Shown here in pieces: positions 41,019 to 50,293 of a stretch of 64,000 nucleotides of DNA. The stretch lies in the NCBI RefSeq assembly GCF_017315985.1, contig NZ_JAFLVR010000070.1, forward strand, positions 1 to 64,000. Reading direction: 5' to 3'. Both the position numbers and the translations under genes were made by a program. How positions within the stretch are numbered: position 1 is the stretch's first letter; every line of letters starts with the position of its first letter. The notes under the pieces were generated by a model that was given only the letters and a program-made list of their open reading frames with translations, had not been told where the DNA came from and made no database searches. Origin of the DNA: Candidatus Enterococcus murrayae (GTDB taxonomy: Bacteria > Bacillota > Bacilli > Lactobacillales > Enterococcaceae).

Positions 41019-41632
41019 TTGCTATTTTCCAGTATTTCTACATCATCATTCTTAATCCAAAGCGCCTGCCGATCGTTGATTATCGCTAACTCCTTGTCCT
41101 TTTCATTTTCTCGAACCATCGTTTCCGACGCTTCCTTAAACTCGCGACTCTGATAATGAGGGACGACATAAAAATCAACCAAGCCTAAACCTTTGTAATC
41201 CGTTAATTCAGGTGCTTTCGTAGGATCGTCCATCACCGTCGAATAGCCAATATCCGGACAAGCCACGATTGCTCCTGCTGATTCACCAATATAAAGCTTG
41301 CCCCTTTCAACCTCTTTAATAATCAGCTGATCCGCTCCTGATCTGCGCAATTCTTGTAAAAGATAGAAGGTATTTCCACCGGCTATGTAGATCATGTCAT
41401 TTTTGGCTAACGTAGCTTTGATTTGTTCATGAGAGGCCGTACGAATGTCCAGCTCTTCCACCTTCATACCATTGAAGCGCAAAGCCCACTTGCCGATTTT
41501 TACAAAAAAGCCCAGCTTCTCCACCTTGCTGGCTATCGGAATAAAGGTGACCGTTTTTCCTTTAACCTCTTCCACAGATTTCAATAAATGCGAAACATTT
41601 TGGAACATCGAAGCTAAAAACAGTTTTTTCAT
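41006..41632 (-). CDS. Peptidase S51 family protein (dipeptidase E-like)
   Basis: A 208-residue protein of the S51 family (dipeptidase E and cyanophycinase relatives). The nucleophile serine is in YIGESAGAIV, after the typical IYIAGGNTFYLL, and the histidine is in VVPHYQSREF. These cytosolic enzymes cleave aspartyl or other dipeptides. ATG at 41632 follows GGGTGGGG; a longer in-frame TTG start would place that site inside the gene. It lies downstream of truA, separated by a terminator, so it is probably transcribed alone. Substrate preference is unknown. Confidence 0.88.
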   Translation of the reverse strand: MKKLFLASMFQNVSHLLKSVEEVKGKTVTFIPIASKVEKLGFFVKIGKWALRFNGMKVEELDIRTASHEQIKATLAKNDMIYIAGGNTFYLLQELRRSGADQLIIKEVERGKLYIGESAGAIVACPDIGYSTVMDDPTKAPELTDYKGLGLVDFYVVPHYQSREFKEASETMVRENEKDKELAIINDRQALWIKNDDVEILENSNKKS

Positions 41633-41678
41633 GACTACCCCACCCTTCAATTATTATTATAAGCCATCTAGGAGCATG

Positions 41679-41714
41679 AAAAAAACTGATCTTGGATAAC
41701 ATATCCAAAACCAG
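41679..41714 (-). terminator. Terminator of truA
   Basis: On the minus strand CTGGTTTTGGATA pairs with TATCCAAGATCAG (two G-T pairs) around a 3-base loop, followed by seven T. Confidence 0.85.
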
Positions 41715-41721
41715 CTTTCGA

Positions 41722-42459
41722 TTAATAATAAACTTCATCCAAGAACAGACCTTGTGCCGGAGCCGTCTCCCCTGCGTCCGCCCGAACTTTATTTTCCAGT
41801 ACCTCATCAATTACGGATAACGGCAGTTTTCCAGAACCGATCGCTAAAATCGTCCCCATCAAGATCCGCACCATCTTATGCAAGAAGCCATTACCCACAA
41901 AAATAAAACGCAGCATACTTCCCTCTTGTTCAATTGAAATCTTATCAATCGTCCGAGTCGTCGATTTCTTGGTCTTTTTCAAAGCAGAAAAACCGATAAA
42001 ATCATGGGTTCCCAGCAATTTATCACAGGCTACCTGCATCTTCGCTACATCTAATTTTTCCGGCACATTAAAACTATGATACCGTTCAAAAGCTGTCGGA
42101 ATCGGATCATTCCAGACATAATAGCTGTATTGCTTGCCCTTTACATTGTAGCGAGCATGAAATCGTTCCGGCATTTCCTCCACCTTTTTCACCACGATAT
42201 CTCCTGGTAGGTAACGATTGAAAAACGACAGCATTTCTCCACGAGCCATTTCTGAATTCGTTTTGAAATTCGCCACCTGTCCTTTGGCATGCGCGCCCGC
42301 ATCCGTCCGACCAGAGCCGATGATCTCGATTTTTTCACCTGTCATTTGGTTGATGACACTTTCGATTTTCCCTTGGATCGTTTTATCCGAATCCCCTAAC
42401 CGTCGCCAGCCGAGATATCTTTTTCCATCGTATTCGATCGTTAATTTGATATTTCTCAT
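41722..42459 (-). CDS. truA: tRNA pseudouridine synthase A
   Basis: A 245-residue TruA enzyme that makes pseudouridine at positions 38-40 of tRNA anticodon stems. The catalytic aspartate is Asp53 in IIGSGRTDAGAHA. Other family segments are LTIEYDGKRYLGWRR, ARYNVKGKQYSYYV, HDFIGFSA and FLHKMVRILMGT. GGAGGAAAA precedes the ATG. In many Firmicutes truA follows ecfT and rplQ; here it stands apart with its own terminator, so it may be a second copy or a rearranged locus. Confidence 0.94.
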   Translation of the reverse strand: MRNIKLTIEYDGKRYLGWRRLGDSDKTIQGKIESVINQMTGEKIEIIGSGRTDAGAHAKGQVANFKTNSEMARGEMLSFFNRYLPGDIVVKKVEEMPERFHARYNVKGKQYSYYVWNDPIPTAFERYHSFNVPEKLDVAKMQVACDKLLGTHDFIGFSALKKTKKSTTRTIDKISIEQEGSMLRFIFVGNGFLHKMVRILMGTILAIGSGKLPLSVIDEVLENKVRADAGETAPAQGLFLDEVYY

Positions 42460-42532
42460 TCAATTTTCCTCCTCATTCACTACACACTGAATCAATGTAA
42501 CACAGAACGCTGAGATGCTCTAGTAGAGAGGG

Positions 42533-42570
42533 CAAAAAGAGAGCTGGAACATTGGATAAAATGCCCCAGC
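42533..42570 (-). terminator. Terminator of the PTS-peptidase operon
   Basis: On the minus strand GCTGGGGCATT pairs with AATGTTCCAGC (two G-T pairs) around a 6-base loop, followed by TCTCTTTTTG. It ends the operon just after the aminotransferase gene. Confidence 0.8.
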
Positions 42571-42581
42571 CTTCATTTAAA

Positions 42582-43769
42582 TTAAACGTATTCCATCATA
42601 TTCATATATTCTCTCTTAATACGATTCAATGCCTCCAGCAATAAATCCCGCGGCATCCCGATACTCAATCGAACAAACCCTTCACCGTCCTGAACAAAAT
42701 AACTTCCCACCACCATCGTTAAGTTCGCGCGATGGAAAAATTCGGTCATCTCTGCTTCGTTCTTGAACCATTCTCGTACATCAATCCAAGCTAAGAAGGA
42801 GGATTCGGCTGGCATCACCTTCGATTCGGGAATTTCTTCAAAGAAATCATAAATAAGCTGCATATTTTCTTCCACGTAATCAATCATTTCATCCAACCAT
42901 GCTTCACTCTCATTATAAGCTGCCACGATCGCAGGCACTGCGAAGACATGCGGAGAGGTAATCGAATTTCTTTTTAGCTGTTCCAACAAAGTTTCTCGAA
43001 TCATCGGATTTGGCACCACGACATAAGAGGTCTTTAATCCCCCTAAATTAAATCCTTTATTCGGCGAGAGACACAAAACACTGTGCTGCGGGATTTCTGG
43101 ATGCGCATTCCAAATCGACGTAAATTTTTGTCCTTTATAGACGATATCCCGATGAATCTCATCGCAAACTAGCAGCACATTATGCCGAATACACAAATCT
43201 GCTAATTGGAAAAGCTCCTCCTTCGTCCAAATACGTCCAGAAGGATTTTGTGGACTACAAAAAATAAACAGCTTAATGTCATTTTCGCTCATCTGCCGCT
43301 CCATATCGTCAAAATCAAGATAATAACGATTGCCGCGATTGATCAACGAACTGCAAAACAACTCCCGCTCATTATTTACAACCGCTTCAGCAAACGGATC
43401 ATAAGCAGGCGTGTTGATCAAAACGCCCTCGCCTTTTTTTGTAAAGGCCTGTACGATATAATGCAGCGTCGAAACTGTTCCAAAGGTCAGCTTGATCCAT
43501 TCTTTTTCGATATAAGTGTCATACCGTCGCTGATTCCAATCAATCACGGCATCATAGAATTCATCAGGTACATAAGAATAGCTATAATCCCCAATGCTTG
43601 CTCGCTTCATCAAAGCTGCTTGGATCGCCGGAGCAACTTCGAAATCAATATCAGCTAAGTCCATAGGTATCGCGTCTTCATCTAGGCCGAACTTCTCTTT
43701 CAATACCTGATTGCTCCATTTTCGCGCGTTTCCTTGCTTGCGATCGATGATCTTATCCAAATTATACAT
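42582..43769 (-). CDS. MalY/PatB-family PLP-dependent C-S beta-lyase
   Basis: A 395-residue fold-type I PLP enzyme of the MalY/PatB group, which splits cystathionine or cysteine S-conjugates to a thiol, pyruvate and ammonia. Family marks are the N-terminal KWSNQVLKEKFG, AIPMDLADIDFEVAP, FCSPQNPSGRIW, LLVCDEIHRDIVY, and the PLP lysine in SPNKGFNLGGLKTSY. ATG at 43769 follows AGGTG, and the gene overlaps the M24 peptidase by eight bases. It is the last gene of an operon with a PTS and two peptidases, an unusual setting that suggests the imported compound yields a cysteine-type conjugate. Confidence 0.9.
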   Translation of the reverse strand: MYNLDKIIDRKQGNARKWSNQVLKEKFGLDEDAIPMDLADIDFEVAPAIQAALMKRASIGDYSYSYVPDEFYDAVIDWNQRRYDTYIEKEWIKLTFGTVSTLHYIVQAFTKKGEGVLINTPAYDPFAEAVVNNERELFCSSLINRGNRYYLDFDDMERQMSENDIKLFIFCSPQNPSGRIWTKEELFQLADLCIRHNVLLVCDEIHRDIVYKGQKFTSIWNAHPEIPQHSVLCLSPNKGFNLGGLKTSYVVVPNPMIRETLLEQLKRNSITSPHVFAVPAIVAAYNESEAWLDEMIDYVEENMQLIYDFFEEIPESKVMPAESSFLAWIDVREWFKNEAEMTEFFHRANLTMVVGSYFVQDGEGFVRLSIGMPRDLLLEALNRIKREYMNMMEYV

Positions 43770-44829
43770 AGCAATCACCTATGCTCACCAATTCTTTCGT
43801 GGTTTGATTCAGCGCAACACCAATACCGTTTTTGATCACGACATCATCCTCAATGCGAACACCGCCAAGTCCTGGCAGATAAATTCCTGGTTCTACACTC
43901 ATCACCATGTTTTCTTTTAAGATCATCTGACTCTTCGGATTCAAGATTGGCACATCACCGCCCATACCGATTCCGTGGCCTAGGCCGTGACTAAAGTATT
44001 CACCATAACCAGCTTCGGTAATGATTTTTCGAGCAACTGCATCGACTTCTTGTCCGGTTACACCTGCGCGAATAAAATCAGCGGCCGCTTGCTGTGCTTC
44101 TTTTACGACCTGATAGATGGTTTTCAATTCTTGGCTAGGTTCACCTAACGTAATGGTCCGAGTCATATCTGATTGATAATCATCTAAGACGATTCCAAAA
44201 TCGATCGTAATAAAATCGCCCGTTTCAAAAGCACGTCGTGTCGGTCGACCATGAGGCAGCGCACTGCGAGGTCCACTGGCAACGATGGGATCAAAAGCCA
44301 TCGCAGCTGCACCCTTTTTCAATGAAAGATAATGGATTAAAGCTCCCAGCTCATTCTCACACATGCCAACCTTTATTTCTGGTAATAACTCTGCAAAAAT
44401 TTCATCTGTCATTAGACAAGCATTTCTAATCAATTGAATTTCTTCAGCCGATTTGATTGCGCGTAGTTCTTGAATTTGGCTTGACCAAATCTCTACTTTA
44501 AAGCCTTCCGAAAACTGGCAATATTCTTGGATAGACAAACCATTTGGTTCGATCGCCAGATTTTTAATGTTTTGCTGATTCAGCCAACTGAACATTTTTG
44601 GCAAATAACTGCCTTGCGGAACTTCAAAATTTTCAAAACCTTCTGTTAAATCTTTTATTTCTTGCCGATAACGTCCATCAAAAAACTGTACTTGTGAAGA
44701 AGGAGTGACAACTAAATAGATGCCACTGCCTCCTAATGAACCAAAATATTTCTTGTTCTCGCGATTTTTGATGATGATTGCATCTTTGCCTGATTCTTTT
44801 AACAGCTGCTGCAATTTCTTAATCCTCAT
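43762..44829 (-). CDS. Xaa-Pro dipeptidase/aminopeptidase, M24 family
   Basis: A 355-residue metallopeptidase of the PepQ/PepP (M24B) family, which cuts bonds before proline. An N-terminal creatinase-like domain precedes the catalytic domain. The metal ligands are visible in FITIDFG (Asp), SDMTRTI (Asp), GHGIGMGG (His), SVEPGIY (Glu) and VRIEDDVV (Glu). GGGAG precedes the ATG, 17 bases after EIIC. Being inside a PTS operon is unusual; housekeeping pepQ is normally elsewhere, so this copy is probably specialised for the imported compound. Confidence 0.92.
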   Translation of the reverse strand: MRIKKLQQLLKESGKDAIIIKNRENKKYFGSLGGSGIYLVVTPSSQVQFFDGRYRQEIKDLTEGFENFEVPQGSYLPKMFSWLNQQNIKNLAIEPNGLSIQEYCQFSEGFKVEIWSSQIQELRAIKSAEEIQLIRNACLMTDEIFAELLPEIKVGMCENELGALIHYLSLKKGAAAMAFDPIVASGPRSALPHGRPTRRAFETGDFITIDFGIVLDDYQSDMTRTITLGEPSQELKTIYQVVKEAQQAAADFIRAGVTGQEVDAVARKIITEAGYGEYFSHGLGHGIGMGGDVPILNPKSQMILKENMVMSVEPGIYLPGLGGVRIEDDVVIKNGIGVALNQTTKELVSIGDCYV

Positions 44830-44845
44830 CTGCTACACTCCCATT

Positions 44846-46171
44846 CTAGAAGTCCAGATCTAAGCCATCCAAAATATCCGTATCCCCTTGGTCAAAGATA
44901 TTTTTCTGTTCTTTTTTCTTCGCTTCATCTTTCAACTCGTTTCGTTCCATCACCTTAAAGAAGGGAACATAGATTGCGACTGCAAGGACTAATTGCAGAG
45001 CATTGACTAAGATTGTCCGCCAGTCTCCATTCGTCAAAAATCCTTCTAAGAAAACTCCCACATATGGCGGATCAAAGATCGGTTTATTGATCAATCCCCA
45101 ATGCATGAAGAACATCGGCAACGTACCAATGATCGCTCCGCCGAATACATGTGGGATAAACATCAATGGATTCAAAATGATCGGTGCCCCAAACAAGATG
45201 GGCTCATTAATCCCAAACAAAGCAGGGAACAAGGACACTTTCCCGATTTGACGGTAGCGTTTTGATTTTGAAACCAGACAGGCCACAATACAACCAATCG
45301 AAATGCCGCATCCTGTGAATCCAAAGAATGCGCTAGATGCTCCAGCAGTATAGAAATGCGGAATGGGCTGCCCCGCTTGAAAAGCAGAAATATTTTCGGC
45401 AATAAAAGCAACCATGATCGGACGAGTAATCGGACTGAAAACAGACGAATGAATTCCAAAGAAGAAAATCAAGCATATACAGAAATTCAAAGCCAATACA
45501 GACCACGGATTGTCCATCGAACCAACCAATGGGGATAAGAAACGAGTCAGGATCGTTGGCGGTAATTCACCAGATGTTTGCATCAAAGCAAAGCGGCCAA
45601 GAATAAAGGTACCGCCAACAATCAATGTTACTGGAATAAGTTCAAATGATTTTGAGACAAAATCCGGTACCCCTTCCGGCATTCGAATGGTCAGATTGCG
45701 CTTTTTACAAAATTGATACAATTCCACAGTGATCAAGGCCACAAACATTGCAGTAAAAAGTCCTTTCGCACCAAAGTTAGTAATATCTAACAGGCCATTT
45801 TCATCAAACGTCGCCGTCATAAACAAAAAACCGAAAAGTGATAAGGTCACTGCACCTGGAATGTATAGTTTGTAATGATTTCCTAAATTGTAAGAAATTG
45901 CGGCACAAGCATAAAGTCCGATCAAGCCAGTCGACAATGTCACTGGCAAGTTAAACAGCTCTGCATTGCTCAAAATAAATTTACTAAATGCGTTGGATTC
46001 TCCCAGCATATTTGGCAATGCAGGCAAGATAGCAAAGAAGCTTCCTAAAATAGTGAAGGGGGTCATAGCAACCATCCCAGCTTTGATAGCACTCAAATGT
46101 CGTTGGTTATCGACCTTGTGAGCTAATGGGACGAAGAAACGGTTCATAAAAGCCTCAAATTTTGCGAACAT
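44846..46171 (-). CDS. PTS lactose/cellobiose-family EIIC component
   Basis: A 441-residue permease of the lactose/cellobiose/diacetylchitobiose PTS family with about ten membrane segments. Conserved stretches include MTPFTILGSFFAILPALPN, GIHSSVFSPITRPIM and NEPILFGAPIILNPLMFIPH, the last holding the glutamate used in substrate binding. An acidic cytosolic tail ends the protein. It forms one transporter with the EIIB and EIIA genes just upstream. The family usually carries beta-linked disaccharides, but no phospho-glycosidase is present in this operon. Confidence 0.94.
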   Translation of the reverse strand: MFAKFEAFMNRFFVPLAHKVDNQRHLSAIKAGMVAMTPFTILGSFFAILPALPNMLGESNAFSKFILSNAELFNLPVTLSTGLIGLYACAAISYNLGNHYKLYIPGAVTLSLFGFLFMTATFDENGLLDITNFGAKGLFTAMFVALITVELYQFCKKRNLTIRMPEGVPDFVSKSFELIPVTLIVGGTFILGRFALMQTSGELPPTILTRFLSPLVGSMDNPWSVLALNFCICLIFFFGIHSSVFSPITRPIMVAFIAENISAFQAGQPIPHFYTAGASSAFFGFTGCGISIGCIVACLVSKSKRYRQIGKVSLFPALFGINEPILFGAPIILNPLMFIPHVFGGAIIGTLPMFFMHWGLINKPIFDPPYVGVFLEGFLTNGDWRTILVNALQLVLAVAIYVPFFKVMERNELKDEAKKKEQKNIFDQGDTDILDGLDLDF

Positions 46172-46195
46172 AATATTTCTCCTCTTCTATTTGGT

Positions 46196-46537
46196 TTATA
46201 CTGTTTGCTTAGCTAGCTGATGTTTTTTATGGGTGACTAAAGCCAGTTTCATTACAGTTGCGCCATCCATTTGTCCATACACATCTTTATCAATCACTGC
46301 ATAAGGAATATCTCGCGGCTCCAGAATGGATTTGATGAAGTCGATTTTGTGAGTGATTTGCGGTCCAACTAAGACGATATCCCAGCCATCGATTTGACTT
46401 TCAATTGAATCAGCTGGTATCGCAGTAAAATCAAAGTCCTCATCCTTTAATTTTGCGCTTTGTTGCACTACCTTGCGCATATTTTGCATCAGCATATTTG
46501 TAGAGAATCCTCCAGCACAGCATAGTAAAATTTTCAT
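46196..46537 (-). CDS. PTS lactose/cellobiose-family EIIB component
   Basis: A 113-residue cytosolic phosphocarrier. The phosphorylated cysteine is in the N-terminal loop MKILLCCAGGFSTNML, most likely Cys7, which aligns with the family CxxGxST pattern. IVLVGPQITHKID matches the family core. It passes phosphate from EIIA to the sugar bound by EIIC. Spacing is 28 bases after EIIA and 24 before EIIC. Confidence 0.94.
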   Translation of the reverse strand: MKILLCCAGGFSTNMLMQNMRKVVQQSAKLKDEDFDFTAIPADSIESQIDGWDIVLVGPQITHKIDFIKSILEPRDIPYAVIDKDVYGQMDGATVMKLALVTHKKHQLAKQTV

Positions 46538-46565
46538 AACTCATTTCCCCTTTTCTCTATTTTTA

Positions 46566-46871
46566 TTATTGTAAGACTGAGATTAATGTTTCGATCAAAT
46601 CGCGCGCTAATTGACTAGTCATGTAATGATCCTGCGCATGGACCATCAGCAAGCCAACATTTGATGACTCTATCTCCTCATTCAGTTCACGACTAATTAA
46701 TTCCGTCTGAATATTATGAGCTTCTAAATCTAAATCGCGTGACTCTGCAATTAGTCCTTTTGCTCTATCGAAATCTTTGGTTTTGACACATTTTAACGCT
46801 TCGAAAGCTTTGGCTTTGCTTTCGCCAGCGATCGAGATCAATTGGACGATTTCTTGTTCTTCTTTTGTCAT
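46566..46871 (-). CDS. PTS lactose/cellobiose-family EIIA component
   Basis: A 101-residue all-helical phosphocarrier. The active histidine is His78 in GLLMVHAQDHYMTS, the same position as in LacF. The protein is probably a trimer, as known for the family. It starts 15 bases after the M42 peptidase, and an AAAGGGG site precedes the ATG. Confidence 0.94.
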   Translation of the reverse strand: MTKEEQEIVQLISIAGESKAKAFEALKCVKTKDFDRAKGLIAESRDLDLEAHNIQTELISRELNEEIESSNVGLLMVHAQDHYMTSQLARDLIETLISVLQ

Positions 46872-46886
46872 GTTGTTCTATCCCCT

Positions 46887-47927
46887 TTAAATGAAATCCG
46901 CCACGCGGTGATACGTTGCTTCCGTGAAATCTTTGATTAAGCCTTCATACAGATCAATCATTTGTTGAACATCTTGTTTATTTACGATCGAATAAGCACA
47001 ATGACCATAGCGGACTGGTAAAATCGTCACAACAGTCGGTTTTCCTTCATTTACTTTATGCGCTTCGCCGCCATCGGTACCGCCGGAATTAAACATATCC
47101 AGCTGCAACGGAATATTTCCTTTTTTTGCAGTTTCCTTAACGTAATGAACCATTTCTAGATTTGGAGCCAACGTTCGGTCAAAATGTGTCAGGATCGGAC
47201 CCTTGCCGATTTGGCGCTGATTGGTGTGATCACGGACAAATTCAGTACTGAAGGTTGCCACATCAATAACAAAAACGACATCTGGATTCATCATTTGTAC
47301 AGCTGTCTTCGCCCCTCGGATGCCCACTTCTTCGCTGCTGGTATTAGCAAAATGGATGGTTAATGGCAATTCCTCCGCGGCTAATCTTTTCATCAACTCG
47401 CCCATTACAAAGCAAGCTAACCGGTCGTCAAATGCTTTTCCAGCATAGATATCCTTAACAGCAAATTCTTCGAACTCAGTGGCATAGCATCCCATATTAC
47501 CAACCTCAATACCCAAAGCAGCCACTTCCTCCGCACTCGTTGCCCCAATATCGCAGTAAAGGTTGTCTGTCTTGCCCTCACGATAGTCGCCGTTGACGAT
47601 GCCGTTTATTTTTCTTCCATCAAAGGTCGTGATCCGAATTTTTTGCAGATGCTGAGCCAGCGGCTTCACTCCGCCTACGACCATTAAATGAATTAGGCCT
47701 AAATCACTAATGCTTCGAACCATAAAACCAACTTCATCCATATGTCCGCAGATCATAATACTTTTGGGACTTTTTCCCTTTTTGGTAAAAATCAGGCTGC
47801 CAAGTCCATCTGTTCTTTTTTCGTAGGGCAGTTCTTCCAGTTCGGTTAAAATCGTTTGGCGGACCTCCCTTTCATTACTGGCTATTCCGTCAGCGTTGGA
47901 AAGTTTTTTCAAAAAATCAATGTTCAC
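46887..47927 (-). CDS. M42-family aminopeptidase (FrvX/glutamyl-aminopeptidase-like)
   Basis: A 346-residue co-catalytic metallopeptidase of the M42 family. Metal-binding and catalytic positions appear in MICGHMDEVGFMV (His, Asp), KAFDDRLACFV (Asp), TSSEEVGIRGA (two Glu), FVIDVATF (Asp) and RYGHCAYS (His). M42 enzymes are large tetrahedral aminopeptidases. E. coli FrvX belongs here and is also encoded beside a PTS (frvABXR). The ATG overlaps the regulator gene by 11 bases, so the two are coupled. It probably trims a peptide part of the imported compound. Confidence 0.92.
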   Translation of the reverse strand: MNIDFLKKLSNADGIASNEREVRQTILTELEELPYEKRTDGLGSLIFTKKGKSPKSIMICGHMDEVGFMVRSISDLGLIHLMVVGGVKPLAQHLQKIRITTFDGRKINGIVNGDYREGKTDNLYCDIGATSAEEVAALGIEVGNMGCYATEFEEFAVKDIYAGKAFDDRLACFVMGELMKRLAAEELPLTIHFANTSSEEVGIRGAKTAVQMMNPDVVFVIDVATFSTEFVRDHTNQRQIGKGPILTHFDRTLAPNLEMVHYVKETAKKGNIPLQLDMFNSGGTDGGEAHKVNEGKPTVVTILPVRYGHCAYSIVNKQDVQQMIDLYEGLIKDFTEATYHRVADFI

Positions 47928-49782
47928 TCAAATTCCTTCTTCCTAAAACTCGTTTTAATGTATAGTAAAATTCGTGATAATCTTTACTTTCGACTAATGC
48001 ATTGATTGCTGCTGGATGATTCATCAACTTGCTTAGCTCTTTCGAGATGATTTGATGAATATCTAGTTGCTCCGCCTTTAGTGAAACCATAAAAATAATC
48101 TTTGCTGTCCGTTCAGTCTTACCTGCTCCTTCAGGCAATAAGCAAACCGCGACTCGATTTTCTTTGCCCGACATAACCAATGGATGAGGGATAGCAATCC
48201 CATTCTGATAAATCGTCGATAAATAATTTTCTCGTTCCATCAAAGATTCCTTGTAGCCTGCAAAACCAACTTGCTCCTCTACCTGATCAGCTAAGTCCAT
48301 CAAAATATCAGGATAGTCTCGATAGATATCAATCCGAAACAACGACTCGGAAAATAATTCAAAAAACGCTCGTTCAACTGAAAAATTCTCTTCATTCTTT
48401 AATAGGCTAAGATTTTCACTCACCTCTAGATAATCAAGCTCACTTTGAATCTCACTCATTAAGATGATTGGACAATCGACCTCGATCGTTAATTCAATAA
48501 TCGAAAAGATCAAATCGGGATAATAGGCTTGAACGTTCTCCATTTCAAACATTGAAAACGTTTGAATCTTCGCACGCGGAAAAATTCGCTTCAATTTCAT
48601 TTCTACCAGATAAGCCATCCCACCACCAGACGAACAAACTACTGCGATCCGATAGATATTTTCAATCAATTTCTGCTGCCATTTATGATAGGGGACTGTC
48701 ATGTGGGTCGCCAGATAACCAATTTCATCAGAAGCGATTTTCAGCTCAAATTTTTCCTCCAGCCATTTTGAAAACAGCACCGCGAAATTGAAAATCATAG
48801 GATAGTCCTTACTGATAACCTCCAAATAAGGGTTACTGAAGTTCACTTCCTTGCGTGAACGCTCGATCAACGCTGCTACATGTAGATAGACGAGATCAAT
48901 GAATTCTTGATCGGTAGAAAAATGAGTATTTTGCTGCTGGTCCATTTGTTGGAAAAAGCTGCTGATTTCCTCCTTCAGTAATTGCTTGTTGCTCAGGATT
49001 TCGAGCTTCTTCGTTTTGGCTAGCAGACTAGCTTCAAAGTACTCATGAACCTCCTTTTGAACAGGAACCGACAAGCTTGTTTCCAAAAGAACTTCCGTTA
49101 AAAAGGACTTAGGAATGTCATCCTGCACAGTCCTTCTATTGATCAATAATAGTAAATACAGCTCCTCTTCCAGCCTTCGAAATTCCACGTAATCGATCTC
49201 CCAATTATGCTTGCCGATCAAATGATAGAGACTATCTTTCAACTGCTGCTGTTGTTCAAGAGGGATTGCTGCTTCCAGCTTTTCCAGTAATTTCGCATTG
49301 CCTCGCTGATAGCGATCTAAAAGCAACAACAGCCGATTCTTCAGTTCGCTGATAATTCGGATGCCATAATGAGCTTTCCGTTCCAAACTCAAAGAACTGC
49401 CCTTAAGATATAGCTCAAGCTTGGAAAGATCCTTTTTAATCTGGCTCCCGCTGACTGACAGCTCCTCACTCAATTGTTTGACTGTCTGATAATTTTCATC
49501 AATCAACAATAGACTCAATAAGGACTCAAGACGATCCTTTTGCATTTCAATCACTGTCTCAGTAAAACCTCCCAAATACGAAGAAAATTTTTCCTCATCT
49601 GAAACAATCAGCCGATAGCCCAGCTTAGCAGATCTTTCAATCACAAAGCCTTGTTGTAATTCTGATAGTCCTTGCAGATCATTACGGATTGTTCTGGATG
49701 AAACACCAATCTTTTTGGCTAACTGATCGATTTTTAAGTAGTCATTTGCCCTTAACGCTGTCAGTATTTGTACCTCTCTCAT
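47917..49782 (-). CDS. PRD-containing PTS-dependent transcriptional regulator (BglG/MtlR type)
   Basis: A 621-residue regulator. Two N-terminal helix-turn-helix units (LAKKIGVSSRTIRNDLQ and KQLSEELSVSGSQIKKDLS) are followed by two PRD domains. An EIIB-like domain comes next, with a cysteine in IAVVCSSGGGMAYLVEMKL, and a C-terminal EIIA-like domain with His in GIAIPHPLVMSG. Such activators are switched by PTS phosphorylation and by supply of the cognate sugar. ATG at 49782 is chosen because AAAGGAG lies eight bases upstream. It leads the operon, overlaps the M42 peptidase and most probably controls it. Confidence 0.92.
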   Translation of the reverse strand: MREVQILTALRANDYLKIDQLAKKIGVSSRTIRNDLQGLSELQQGFVIERSAKLGYRLIVSDEEKFSSYLGGFTETVIEMQKDRLESLLSLLLIDENYQTVKQLSEELSVSGSQIKKDLSKLELYLKGSSLSLERKAHYGIRIISELKNRLLLLLDRYQRGNAKLLEKLEAAIPLEQQQQLKDSLYHLIGKHNWEIDYVEFRRLEEELYLLLLINRRTVQDDIPKSFLTEVLLETSLSVPVQKEVHEYFEASLLAKTKKLEILSNKQLLKEEISSFFQQMDQQQNTHFSTDQEFIDLVYLHVAALIERSRKEVNFSNPYLEVISKDYPMIFNFAVLFSKWLEEKFELKIASDEIGYLATHMTVPYHKWQQKLIENIYRIAVVCSSGGGMAYLVEMKLKRIFPRAKIQTFSMFEMENVQAYYPDLIFSIIELTIEVDCPIILMSEIQSELDYLEVSENLSLLKNEENFSVERAFFELFSESLFRIDIYRDYPDILMDLADQVEEQVGFAGYKESLMERENYLSTIYQNGIAIPHPLVMSGKENRVAVCLLPEGAGKTERTAKIIFMVSLKAEQLDIHQIISKELSKLMNHPAAINALVESKDYHEFYYTLKRVLGRRNLSEH

Positions 49783-50293
49783 CCACACCGCTCCTTTCTT
49801 CTTAATGAAGACTCTTTATTAACAAATTGTCTATCCTCACGATGTCCAGCAATCGCAAAAAAATTTTCTCTGCTTGCTTATCCATAGACAAAGAAATTAA
49901 ATTAGCATCTTTGCAAGCGCAATCATTTACATACACAGTATAAGAAACCCCTTTCAATTAGAAAAGTTGAACTTTTTCCACCTAACAGTGCAAAACGTAT
50001 CTGTTTAGAAAATAAGCTTTTTAATCACTAGTGCCGCGACACGGTGGATGCTTTAAGAATTGTATCAACCCTCATTTACTATCACAATGAAAATGATAAG
50101 TTTAATAGATTACAAATCCGCAAAACCAGTAAACAAATAGAATACGTTTATTTTTTCTCTTTAAAAACAATGCCTAAACAAAAAAATCAACCATCACAAT
50201 AGATGATCGATCTTTCTCTTTTCCTTTATACATTAGTAAAAAACTTCCTAAAAAAGCAGTCCTCTCATTACGAAAGAACTGCTCATCCAAAAA
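49783..50293. other. Intergenic region upstream of the PTS-peptidase operon
   Basis: No gene seen. It should hold the operon promoter; minus-strand TTGCGA with GATAGA 17 bases on (near 49840-49870) is a weak candidate. The right end holds the terminator of the DinB-family gene. The middle is AT-rich without clear structure. Confidence 0.5.
50249..50283 (-). terminator. Terminator of DinB-family gene
   Basis: On the minus strand AGCAGTTCT pairs with AGGACTGCT (with a mismatch) around a 10-base loop, followed by six T. Confidence 0.75.

Noticed and set aside
48550-48566. cre-like string TTGAAAACGTTTGAA.
   Set aside because: It lies deep inside the PRD regulator coding sequence, with one mismatch, far from a promoter.
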